From Bryobacterales bacterium (GTDB taxonomy: Bacteria > Acidobacteriota > Terriglobia > Bryobacterales > Bryobacteraceae), in contig SHUN01000024.1 of assembly GCA_009697495.1 (NCBI GenBank), forward strand, positions 1 through 13,311: DNA of 13,311 nt, given 5' to 3'. The translations under genes were made by a program, and so were the position numbers. The notes beneath the pieces were generated by a model. That model did not search any database, was not told the origin of the DNA, and saw only the letters and a list, made by a program, of their open reading frames with translations. Of this stretch, positions 7,048-13,311 are shown piece after piece (the stretch's first letter is position 1; each line of letters opens with the position of its first letter).

Positions 7048-8184
7048 CTACGCCACCGGCTCTCCCAACAAAAACCCAACTGCATGTTGGGAAGCCTTCT
7101 TGTAGATAGGCTCCAGCGCATCCAACAACGGCTTCTGCCCCTGCCAAAACGGAAACGGCCCCAAGCGCCGCGGCAATGCGCACGATATCGGCGGCGGCGT
7201 CACGTCGCCCATCACCTCTTCGGGCAATCGCACCGCGCCCTTCCAAAAGGTGTCCGGCTCAAACGGCAATGGCTGCTTCGGATCTTCAGGCTTTTCTTCC
7301 GCTTCGCCGTTCCGCCCGTTCTCCCCTTCTACTGTCGAGATCTGCGGCAACTGCTTCTCGATCATCGCCAGCAGTTTTTCGCGGCGCATGCCACGCAGCG
7401 CAAATAGTAAAAACGGATCCCGGTCGAACTCTTCGCCCAGCAGCAAATAAACGGCAGCGCTATGCTTACACGGGTTGGCCGTGTCCGGACACGTGCACTG
7501 CGCCTTCAGGTCCCCCTCCGCCGCAGGATAAAGCGATAGCCCTTCTTCTTCAAAAATTTCTTCAATATCGGCCGGCATTTCGCCCGCCAACAGGCGCGCC
7601 GAAAACACCGCCTGCTCCGCCAATCGCCCCGCAATCTTCGCCCAGTCCGCCTCCGGCAGCGAGTGCATCCGCACATCGACTTCATACGGCTTCGGCCGCG
7701 ACCCCTGCACCCTGGCCACAACCTGCCCCTCTTCGATCTGAATGGATAGGACGTGACCTTTCTTCGCGTATTCACGGCCGCGGTTCAGCCGCGATCCCAT
7801 GTCGAAGCTCTCCAACACTTCAATCCAGCGCTGCGCCCACCAGTTTTCGCCGAACTTTCCACCCCGCGATTGCGCCTTAATTCCGCTCGCCCGCTGCGGT
7901 TGACGGCCGTATGGGCTGAAAGGCGTCTTACCGCGAGTCTGCCTCTGCCCCCCCGTCCGCGCATTCCGCTGCGGAGGCCCTTGACGGCGCGCCCGTCCCG
8001 CCGCGCTACGAGGCGGTGCCGCCGCTGGAGGCGGTGTCGCCGCAACAGTCGCCGGAGGCTGGCTCGGCGCGCCCTGTCCGGGGGCCGCCGCTCCCTCCAA
8101 ATTCGGCTTTGCGCCCCGCCGAGGCCGGAAGAACTTCCGGCGTCCAATCCCGCGGCCAGTTCCCCGGCCCCCGCGTTCGTTCAT
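7048..8184 (-). CDS. SWIM zinc-finger protein, partner of the SNF2 helicase
   Basis: A 378-residue protein with a SWIM zinc finger of the form CxCx6CxH at C230, C232, C239 and H241 (QCTCPDTANPCKHSAAVYLLL). SWIM fingers bind nucleic acid or protein partners. In bacteria they are often encoded beside SNF2 helicases, so a joint role in DNA repair or remodelling is likely. Residues 1-100 are low-complexity, very rich in R, G, P, A and Q, and look disordered and basic. Residues 110-225 hold a conserved-looking GENWWAQRWIEVLE start and an RGREYAKKG segment, usual for this family. ATG 8184 is chosen because GGAGG lies about 10 bases upstream and the codon overlaps the helicase stop as ATGA. An in-frame upstream extension to 8259 would lie inside the helicase gene and is unlikely. 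Confidence 0.9.
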   Translation of the reverse strand: MNERGGRGTGRGIGRRKFFRPRRGAKPNLEGAAAPGQGAPSQPPATVAATPPPAAAPPRSAAGRARRQGPPQRNARTGGQRQTRGKTPFSPYGRQPQRASGIKAQSRGGKFGENWWAQRWIEVLESFDMGSRLNRGREYAKKGHVLSIQIEEGQVVARVQGSRPKPYEVDVRMHSLPEADWAKIAGRLAEQAVFSARLLAGEMPADIEEIFEEEGLSLYPAAEGDLKAQCTCPDTANPCKHSAAVYLLLGEEFDRDPFLLFALRGMRREKLLAMIEKQLPQISTVEGENGRNGEAEEKPEDPKQPLPFEPDTFWKGAVRLPEEVMGDVTPPPISCALPRRLGPFPFWQGQKPLLDALEPIYKKASQHAVGFLLGEPVA

Positions 8185-11100
8185 CCGTCTTCCTCCACGG
8201 CCTCTCCGCCCAACGCGAAGACCGACTTGAGTTCCTCGTTCGACAACTCGGTGATCCACTGCTCACCGCTGCCGATCACGTCCTTCACAATGCTCTTCTT
8301 GCGTTCGATCATCTCGTCGATTCGCTCTTCCAGCGTCCCAACGCAAACGAATTTATGGACTTGCACATTGCTCTTTTGCCCGATGCGGAAGGCGCGATCC
8401 GTCGCCTGATCCTCCACCGCCGGATTCCACCACCGGTCATAGTGAAACACGTGATTGGCCCGCGTCAGGTTCAACCCCGTCCCGCCGGCCTTCAACGACA
8501 ATATGAAAATCCGCGGTCCATTCGGCGTGTTCTGGAAACGCTCCACCATTTTCTCGCGTTGCCGTTGCGGTGTCCCCCCGTGCAGGAACAGCACCTCTTC
8601 GCCGTAGCACTGCAGCAAGTGATGTTGCAGAATTTTGCCCATCTCGGCGAACTGCGTGAACACCAACGCCCGGTCCCCTGACTCCATCACCTCTTCCAGC
8701 ATCTCCGTCAACCGCGCCAACTTGCCGCTGCGCCCCGTCGGCGGCGAACCATCGCCCAAATAATGCGCCGGGTGGTTGCACACTTGCTTCAGCTTGGAAA
8801 GAGTCGCCAGAATCACGCCGCGCCGCCCGATTCCATCGGCCGTTTCGATCAGCCGATACGCATCCTTGGCCACCTTCTCGTACAAGTCCGCCTGCTCCTT
8901 CGTTAGCGTGCAGTAGACCTTGGCCTCCATCTTCTCCGGCAGGTCGGCGATGATGCTCGTATCGGTCTTCAACCGGCGCAACAGAAACGGTGCCGTCAGC
9001 CGCCGCAAATTCCCCGACATCGAAGGGTCCCGCCCCGTCTGAATCGGAATGAAAAACGTCTTCCGGAAATGGTCGCGCGTCCCCAGGAAACCGGGGTTCA
9101 GAAATTCCATCACCGACCACAACTCGCCCACATTATTCTCAACCGGCGTACCCGTCAGCGCAATTCGGTAATCGGCCATCACCGCCCGCGACGAACGCGC
9201 CTGCCGCGTCTCCGGATTCTTCACGTTCTGCGCTTCATCAAGAATAAGCCCCGCCCACGGAACCTGCTTGATCGCTTCCAAATCCCGCTGCAACAGCCCG
9301 TAGCTGGTAATCACCAGCGTGTGCTTGTAGGCGAGCTTGGCAAAGTCGTCGCCCTTCTCCCGGCCCACGCCGTGATGCAATAAAACCTTTAATTTCGGCG
9401 TGAATCGCGCCGCTTCCTTCTGCCAGTTGCCCACCACCGATGTCGGGCAAATCAACAGCGTGGGCCGATTGACGCCCTCTTCGTTGTCCAGTTGTAACAG
9501 CGCCAATGCCTGAATCGTCTTGCCCAGGCCCATATCGTCGGCCAGACAAGCGCCCAGCCCCCATTTCCGCAGGAACTTGAGCCACGAATAACCGCGAACC
9601 TGATAGGGCCGCAGCGTGCCCTTGAACTCCGCCGGCGGCGCCAATTCCTCCAGCACCACCCGCCCTTCCAACTGATCCAGCAAGCCCTTCACCCAGCCCG
9701 TCGCGATCACGCCCTCAATCGCCAGCGCCGCGTTGGTCTGATAATTCCCCAACGCCATCTGAATCACTTCCCGCACCGTCGCGTGCCCCGTGACATTGCG
9801 GCGCCAGAAATCCAGCCCGATTCCCAATTCCTCCGGCGTTACGTGAACCCACTGCCCGTTCACTTTGCACAACGGCAACCGCAACCGCTCGAGTTCCAAC
9901 AACTCCTCGCGGCTCACCAGCTTCTCGCCAATCGCAATCCGCCAGTCGAATTCCAGAATGAAATTCAACGACAACCCGCCCTTCGGAGGATCGTCATCGC
10001 TATGCACTTTGGCCCTCGCGCTTAAATGCGCGCGCGTTCCGTCTTTTGACCACCATAGCGGCAGCTCCACCGCGAACCCGCCCTGCTCCAGCGCCACTGA
10101 ACGCTGCGTCAAAAAATCGTATGCCCCCTGCGTGTCGAGTTCGAATCCGGTCGGAACAGACACTCGTAAGCTGGTCTCGATCCGCGGAACAATCGAGGTT
10201 GCCTGCGTTAACGCAGTCAGCAGGAATTCCAGCGTCGGCTGCCGCGTCACGCCCGGCAAACGCTCGCCGGAACCGATCTGTTCCGCCCGCAAGACGTTGT
10301 CCGGATTGTCAACGCTCTGGACCATGTACCGGACCATCCACGTCCCGCTGTCCTCGGCCGGCTCCTCCAGCCGGAAACAGAGACGGAACGGCGCGTCCGC
10401 CGTTAACGCCACCGGACGCCGCCACTGGCGCACCTGCGAAGCGATCTTTTCCAACTGTTCCGGATGCCCCTGCACCAAGCCGTCCTGCGTTGCCAGCGCG
10501 TGCAGCCAACGGTCGTGCGGGCTCTTCCCGCGCGGCGGGTTCTGTCCGGAGAACGAGCCGCGAACCAGATCATCCACCATCCAGGCCAGGAATGCGTCCA
10601 AGACGATTCGCGCCGGCGTGACCGGCGGGCTGTTCTCGTCGAAGCCAATCGCCCGGGCCGCCGCCGGCATCGCCGCCGCCAGCGCCGCCAGCCTATGCCC
10701 CTCCATGCCGGGGTATACCGGTGTCCACTGCGCCGTGAAGCCCTCTTCCACCGCGATCATATCCGGCAGAAACTGCTGCCGCGCGACCAAGCCGCCGGCG
10801 AATCGCAGCGCGGTGATCCAGAAGGTTACATCGGGCCCCACCATCAGCCCCGGCCGGATTACCCGTTGCCCGAAGGTGGCCGCCAAAAAGTCGACAGTCT
10901 CCTTTGGCCCTAATTGCATACTGGCAATGGACCACGGCGCTATGGTGAGCGTTTCGTATTCGGGATGCTCGGCGATCAACGCGCTGGAGGCGAGAGGACT
11001 GTCCGGTGCGCTAGGCGCCCACAAAACAGCACGCTGCATTTTTAACTTTGCCAACTCCCCACAGTACGGAAGAGAGGAAAGTACCTCGCGCAACAGAACC

Positions 11101-11246
11101 GGCGGCGCCCCATATGGATAATCCTGCGGCCCGCCACGAGCCGGCTTTACCTGTTTGGCCGCCCCGTTGTCCTGTCTATGATCCGCCGAAGCCTCCAGCC
11201 AAATGGAGAAGTAGCCGTCGTGAACGCCGGCATGAAGGATCAGCAT
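8181..11246 (-). CDS. SNF2-family DEAD/DEAH-like helicase
   Basis: A complete 1021-residue SNF2/Rad54-type ATPase. Residues 1-530 are the bacterial SNF2-associated N-terminal region, carrying no catalytic motifs. The ATPase core begins around 543 (GTLRPYQVRGYSWLKFL). Motif I is DDMGLGKT (570-577), motif II is DEAQ at 670-673, and motif III is LTGTPVEN (697-704). The second RecA lobe has ALVFTQF (860-866), LKAGGTGLNLTRA (919-931) and motif VI QATDRAFRIGQ (947-957). Such enzymes translocate on double-stranded DNA and remodel protein-DNA complexes; the bacterial ones are implicated in repair or transcription recycling. ATG 11246 has a GGAG about 11 bases upstream. The stop overlaps the SWIM start by ATGA, so the two proteins are translationally coupled. 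Confidence 0.95.
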   Translation of the reverse strand: MLILHAGVHDGYFSIWLEASADHRQDNGAAKQVKPARGGPQDYPYGAPPVLLREVLSSLPYCGELAKLKMQRAVLWAPSAPDSPLASSALIAEHPEYETLTIAPWSIASMQLGPKETVDFLAATFGQRVIRPGLMVGPDVTFWITALRFAGGLVARQQFLPDMIAVEEGFTAQWTPVYPGMEGHRLAALAAAMPAAARAIGFDENSPPVTPARIVLDAFLAWMVDDLVRGSFSGQNPPRGKSPHDRWLHALATQDGLVQGHPEQLEKIASQVRQWRRPVALTADAPFRLCFRLEEPAEDSGTWMVRYMVQSVDNPDNVLRAEQIGSGERLPGVTRQPTLEFLLTALTQATSIVPRIETSLRVSVPTGFELDTQGAYDFLTQRSVALEQGGFAVELPLWWSKDGTRAHLSARAKVHSDDDPPKGGLSLNFILEFDWRIAIGEKLVSREELLELERLRLPLCKVNGQWVHVTPEELGIGLDFWRRNVTGHATVREVIQMALGNYQTNAALAIEGVIATGWVKGLLDQLEGRVVLEELAPPAEFKGTLRPYQVRGYSWLKFLRKWGLGACLADDMGLGKTIQALALLQLDNEEGVNRPTLLICPTSVVGNWQKEAARFTPKLKVLLHHGVGREKGDDFAKLAYKHTLVITSYGLLQRDLEAIKQVPWAGLILDEAQNVKNPETRQARSSRAVMADYRIALTGTPVENNVGELWSVMEFLNPGFLGTRDHFRKTFFIPIQTGRDPSMSGNLRRLTAPFLLRRLKTDTSIIADLPEKMEAKVYCTLTKEQADLYEKVAKDAYRLIETADGIGRRGVILATLSKLKQVCNHPAHYLGDGSPPTGRSGKLARLTEMLEEVMESGDRALVFTQFAEMGKILQHHLLQCYGEEVLFLHGGTPQRQREKMVERFQNTPNGPRIFILSLKAGGTGLNLTRANHVFHYDRWWNPAVEDQATDRAFRIGQKSNVQVHKFVCVGTLEERIDEMIERKKSIVKDVIGSGEQWITELSNEELKSVFALGGEAVEEDG

Positions 11247-11437
11247 GAAAGAACTGTCTCCTCATTGATACCACGAACGGGGGTGTTGGCGCGGGGGGGT
11301 GTTTGCTTTCCAACGGAATCTCGCTCCCGCTACTCGCCCCGAGGTACCCGCGAAAATATGCGCAGTGGCTGATCGTGCTGCCATTTGCAACGCAAAGTAC
11401 GGTCGGCGACTCTCGATTCTCCGCCCGAACCAAATGC
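11247..11437. other. Intergenic gap before the TA islet
   Basis: These 191 bases lie between the helicase start and the end of hicB. The gap should hold the helicase promoter, but I see no convincing -35/-10 pair. A run of seven G residues occurs near 11296-11302. No gene, repeat or RNA could be supported. Confidence 0.3.
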
Positions 11438-11677
11438 CTAAGTTAGCGCAGGCGCGTTTTCTATCGTGATGTGGGGACGGGGATTCGGTAGCGGAACCGG
11501 CAGGCCCTGCTCCGCCAGCAGGCTCACATGCTCCGCAATGCCCCACTTGGCCTTGTACAGACAATCTTCCACGGAGTGCCCTACTCCACTAAAGCCTTCG
11601 ATGTCGGGAGAGTAAAACGAGAAAAAATCGGGTTCCTCATTCGCCTCTATTACGAGCGAATAGCGTAACTCAATCAT
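11438..11677 (-). CDS. hicB: HicB-family antitoxin
   Basis: A 79-residue protein of the HicB (UPF0150) family. RYSLVIEANEEPDFFSFYSPDIEGFSGVG matches the beta-strand core of these partial RNase H-like antitoxins, and SVEDCLYKAKWGIAEHVSLL forms the conserved helix. PNPRPHITIENA gives the closing strand. HicB binds and silences the HicA ribonuclease and usually represses its own operon. The start is firm: GGAGG sits five bases before ATG 11677. The ATG overlaps the stop of a hicA remnant just upstream (ATGA), which keeps the normal hicA-hicB order, but no full toxin remains. The antitoxin therefore looks orphaned. No added DNA-binding domain is present, so autoregulation is uncertain. Confidence 0.85.
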   Translation of the reverse strand: MIELRYSLVIEANEEPDFFSFYSPDIEGFSGVGHSVEDCLYKAKWGIAEHVSLLAEQGLPVPLPNPRPHITIENAPALT

Positions 11678-11763
11678 TGCTTCCTCCCAGCCTCGATTCC
11701 GGCCGCGTTCAAGACTGCATGGCAGGTTCCACTTGGCACTTCTTTTGAACCGCGGAAGTCAAC
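11674..11763 (-). pseudogene. hicA: HicA toxin C-terminal remnant
   Basis: The frame ending in TGA at 11676-11674 encodes VDFRGSKEVPSGTCHAVLNA followed by AGIEAGRKQ. This matches the C-terminal third of HicA toxins, where the pattern is VPxHGxKEhxxGTLxxILxxAGI. The open frame extends back to a stop at 11823-11821, but the extra residues show neither the HicA start nor its GSHxxY active-site region with the catalytic histidine. The first two thirds are missing or scrambled. The stop overlaps hicB by ATGA, just as intact hicAB operons do, which supports a decayed operon over chance. A cysteine replaces the usual leucine after GT, suggesting drift. Confidence 0.65.
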
Positions 11764-11941
11764 GCGAATCAGGTTTTCGTACCCGGCTTTTCGATAGCAG
11801 CCGGAAATTTCAGACCATCGTCATTCCAACGAGCGCTTGGCAGCCGGCAATTGGAACACGAGACCAAGCTCCTCTTCCCTCCCGCGAACGCGCCCAATTA
11901 CGGGAGACTCTTCGCGTATCATCAGGAAGGAGGAGACTTTC

Positions 11942-12211
11942 ATGACCATCACCCTCAAACCCGAAGTGGAAGCCCTGATCCAAAGGCGCCTGGCAAGCGG
12001 GGTGTTCCAAAACATAGACGAAGTCATTTACCGGGCGCTGGAGTCGCAGGACGCCGAGGAATCGTGGCTGCTGCTCCACGAGCGCGAAGTGAGCGAGAAG
12101 ATCGACCGCGCGATCGCCGAAGCCGACCGGGGCGAATGCACGACCCCCGAATTGTCCCGGGCCCTGCTGGAGGAGCAAAAGATGGCATGGCGGCGTCAGC
12201 AGCGCCACTAA
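11942..12211 (+). CDS. parD: ParD-like antitoxin
   Basis: An 89-residue protein beginning MTITLKPEVEALIQRRLASG then VFQNIDEVIYRALE. This is the ribbon-helix-helix start of ParD/CopG antitoxins: a short strand binds DNA and two helices dimerise. The C-terminal part (EREVSEKIDRAIAEADRGE and on) is charged and helical, as expected for the segment that wraps the ParE toxin. ATG 11942 follows a strong GGAGGA seven bases away; an earlier in-frame ATG at 11837 lies in non-coding DNA and is rejected. Its TAA overlaps the ATG of the ParE gene as TAATG, a typical coupled antitoxin-toxin pair. The ParD product normally represses this promoter. Confidence 0.88.
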   Translation: MTITLKPEVEALIQRRLASGVFQNIDEVIYRALESQDAEESWLLLHEREVSEKIDRAIAEADRGECTTPELSRALLEEQKMAWRRQQRH

Positions 12212-12507
12212 TGAGCAGCTAAGCCGTAACGCCCGAGGCGAACGCTGACCTGCTCCGGATCTGGCTCTACATCGCGCGGGATAGCGAGGAAATCGCCGAC
12301 CGCGTGCAAACGGAATTCTATTCCAAGTTCGATTCGCTAGCCCGGCATCCTGGCCAAGGGCATCGGCGCACCGACTATACGAAGGCCAACGTCCTATTCT
12401 TTCCGGTCTACTCGTATCTGATCGCTTACCGGCCCGGAACCGACCCGCTGGAAATTCTCGCTGTCGTGCATGGAGCGCGCGAGGTCAAGAAAGTCCTGAG
12501 GCGTTAA
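12211..12507 (+). pseudogene. parE: ParE-like toxin with TAA nonsense codon at position 4
   Basis: The frame starts ATG AGC AGC TAA GCC GTA: MSS, stop, then AVTPEANADLLRIWLYIARD and on to a normal end at 12507. Apart from the stop at 12220-12222 the 98-codon frame is a full-length ParE/RelE-fold toxin. It has the PEAxxDLxxIWxYIA helix, an [13 protein letters not shown] loop, a YLIAYRP strand and a final [15 protein letters not shown] strand. ParE toxins poison DNA gyrase. TAT to TAA would explain the defect, since a tyrosine is common there. No usable start follows before a GTG at 12304, which would omit both N-terminal helices. The intact body suggests a recent mutation or a sequencing error. 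Confidence 0.82.
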
Positions 12508-12545
12508 TCGCACTACGAAGAATCTTGAATCGAGGCAATCAAAAC

Positions 12546-12725
12546 ATGAGCATATCCCCGGAAAAAATCTGCAGCATGATGATGGCCCACGTCCAGTCGG
12601 CCGCTTTGAAAGGTGGTATCGACCTCGGCCTTTTCACAGCCATTGGCGAAGGCCATAACATCGTCGCCGCTGTGGCCCAACGCTGCGGCGCCAGCGAACG
12701 CGGCGCTCGTATTCTCTGCGATTAT
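12546..12725 (+). pseudogene. Methyltransferase N-terminal fragment
   Basis: From ATG 12546, with GAGG about 10 bases upstream, about 60 codons match the helical dimerisation domain at the start of acetylserotonin-type O-methyltransferases. The peptide has [36 protein letters not shown] and [14 protein letters not shown], the winged-helix-like segment before the SAM domain. After about 12725 the reading no longer resembles the family in any frame, although the frame stays open to a stop near 13157 through DNA that is HepT on the other strand. The SAM-binding GxGxG region is absent, so no methyltransferase can be made. The break point probably marks where the neighbouring MntA-HepT segment was joined. 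Confidence 0.7.
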
Positions 12726-12817
12726 CGGGCGTGTCCGCAGGTCTGCGGGGGCGATTCCCGAATTGCGCGGAACCCGTGTGCCCGCTTCCGCTTGGCAATT
12801 CTCAAGAACAGCTTCGT

Positions 12818-13186
12818 CTATACTTTCTGCCGTTCTTCGCCCCCTCGAAGTTTCCTCAGCGCTTGCTCGGCGGCCGTTTTCAAAGGTGCCAAATCACGCT
12901 CAACCATGCGCCAGAGGCGTACTATATCAATACCGTGGTATTCATGCCGAAGCCGGTTCCCAAGGCCGCGAATATCCCGCCAATCAATCTCGGGGCAAAG
13001 TTCCGGAGCCAGTTCCCCAAGTTTTGCCGCCGCTTCGCTGATGATGAGCAGCGCATGTTGCACAGCGAAGAGTTTTTCCTCATCTCCGCCGAAATCCTCT
13101 AGACTCAGTCCTGCCGTGAATCGTTCGATGCGGTCAACATTGTCCAAGATGTCTTGAAATCGCTACGCCGGGTCGCTAGAAGGCAC
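12818..13186 (-). pseudogene. hepT: HepT-like HEPN toxin with TAG nonsense codon at position 8
   Basis: The frame from GTG 13186 reads MPSSDPA, then TAG at 13165-13163, then [20 protein letters not shown] and on to TAG at 12820-12818, 122 codons in all. The body is a HepT/DUF86 HEPN-fold protein with the ending [16 protein letters not shown], a form of the HEPN Rx4-6HxY active site, followed by the [15 protein letters not shown] helix. The MPS...RLQDILDN start is typical, so the in-frame TAG interrupts a natural N-terminus. GTG 13186 has GAGG upstream and overlaps the mntA end by 11 bases. A start at TTG 13147 would give 109 residues and keep the active site, but it lacks a ribosome-binding site. 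Thus the toxin is probably silent, though a shortened product is possible. Confidence 0.78.
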
Positions 13187-13311
13187 GTACCGCCTCAGCC
13201 TCTACGTTTTTTTGCACACGTGGCTTAAGCGTTCCTTCCTCGATCAAATCAACGCGGACGCCGAGCAAATCGGCAAGCTGATTTTCGATGTGAATGACAT
13301 CGAGCAGCGAA
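13176..13311 (-). CDS. mntA: MntA-like nucleotidyltransferase antitoxin, C-terminal part
   Basis: The last 44 codons of a gene that enters from the right edge are visible, ending in TAG at 13178-13176. The peptide SLLDVIHIENQLADLLGVRV then DLIEEGTLKPRVQKNVEAEA matches the end of minimal nucleotidyltransferases of the MntA family: hydrophobic strand, VDLI, LKPR, then EAxxxF. In the MntA-HepT system this enzyme AMPylates the HepT toxin next to its active-site histidine and silences it. The catalytic GSxxRGxxxxxSDxD motif would lie outside the window, so activity cannot be judged. The order mntA-hepT with a short overlap is the usual one. Confidence 0.8.
   Translation of the reverse strand, partial: SLLDVIHIENQLADLLGVRVDLIEEGTLKPRVQKNVEAEAVRAF

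Noticed and set aside
8181..8259. Longer SWIM protein starting at 8259
   Set aside because: The extra 25 residues would lie inside the helicase 3' end; the ATGA start at 8184 has a strong ribosome-binding site.
7176..8681. Several plus-strand frames of 200 or more codons opposite the SWIM and SNF2 genes
   Set aside because: Low-complexity P/R/S-rich shadows of the coupled genes on the other strand.
9865..11121. 418-codon plus-strand frame opposite the SNF2 gene
   Set aside because: Serine-, arginine- and cysteine-rich product without motifs; the minus strand holds the well-conserved helicase.
12304..12507. ParE as an intact short gene from GTG 12304
   Set aside because: It would lack the conserved PEAxxDLxxIWxYIA helix, which is present in frame upstream after the TAA codon, so the natural start is ATG 12211.
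12546..13157. Reading the methyltransferase frame through as one protein of about 200 residues
   Set aside because: After about codon 60 the sequence is the antisense of the HepT gene and has no family resemblance; the open frame is accidental.
12211..13186. Stop-codon reassignment to explain the internal TAA and TAG codons
   Set aside because: TAG ends the flavoprotein gene and the visible mntA frame normally, and TAA ends parD. All three stops act as stops in this window.

Overview
The window looks like chromosomal DNA from a moderately GC-rich bacterium. The closest resemblance, judged from remembered family sequences only, is to Acidobacteriota of the Bryobacterales/Solibacter type. The clues are a Tat-signal Gfo/Idh/MocA oxidoreductase relic, a receiver-like/DUF3052-like fusion, a giant fused NfnB/NfnA-type flavoprotein, a SNF2 plus SWIM pair, and dense toxin-antitoxin (TA) genes. 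No database search was possible, so taxonomy is inference. No rRNA, tRNA, CRISPR array or insertion sequence was seen.

Left part (1-2167). On the minus strand an AAA15/OLD-like ATPase is translationally coupled by an ATGA overlap to a second gene that runs off the left edge. The visible N-terminus of that second gene carries a Toprim-type VEGxDD motif, so the two may form a two-gene nuclease or defence module. Next comes a scar. A Tat-signal sugar-type dehydrogenase has lost its middle and its end. It abuts, head to head, a receiver-like/DUF3052-like gene whose first 30-45 codons are missing.

Middle part (2209-11246). A short-chain dehydrogenase is divergent from a very large cytosolic flavoprotein (about 1173 aa). 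That protein fuses an Fe-S/FAD/NAD(P) module of the GltD/NfnB type to a PyrK/NfnA-type ferredoxin reductase module with a C-terminal four-cysteine cluster. On the minus strand a SNF2-family helicase is coupled by ATGA to a SWIM zinc-finger protein, followed by a 79-aa protein whose C-terminus resembles that of flagellar rod proteins.

Right part (11438-13311). This is a TA islet with three different modules in under 2 kb: HicAB, ParDE and MntA-HepT. In each module the antitoxin reads intact as far as it is visible, while the toxin is damaged. HicA survives only as a C-terminal remnant overlapping hicB. ParE has a TAA at codon 4, directly after its TAATG-coupled start. HepT has a TAG at codon 8. 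A methyltransferase gene between ParDE and HepT is also cut off after about 60 codons. The three broken toxins beside three retained antitoxins are the most interesting observation here. Substitution errors in the assembly must be excluded before it is read as biology.
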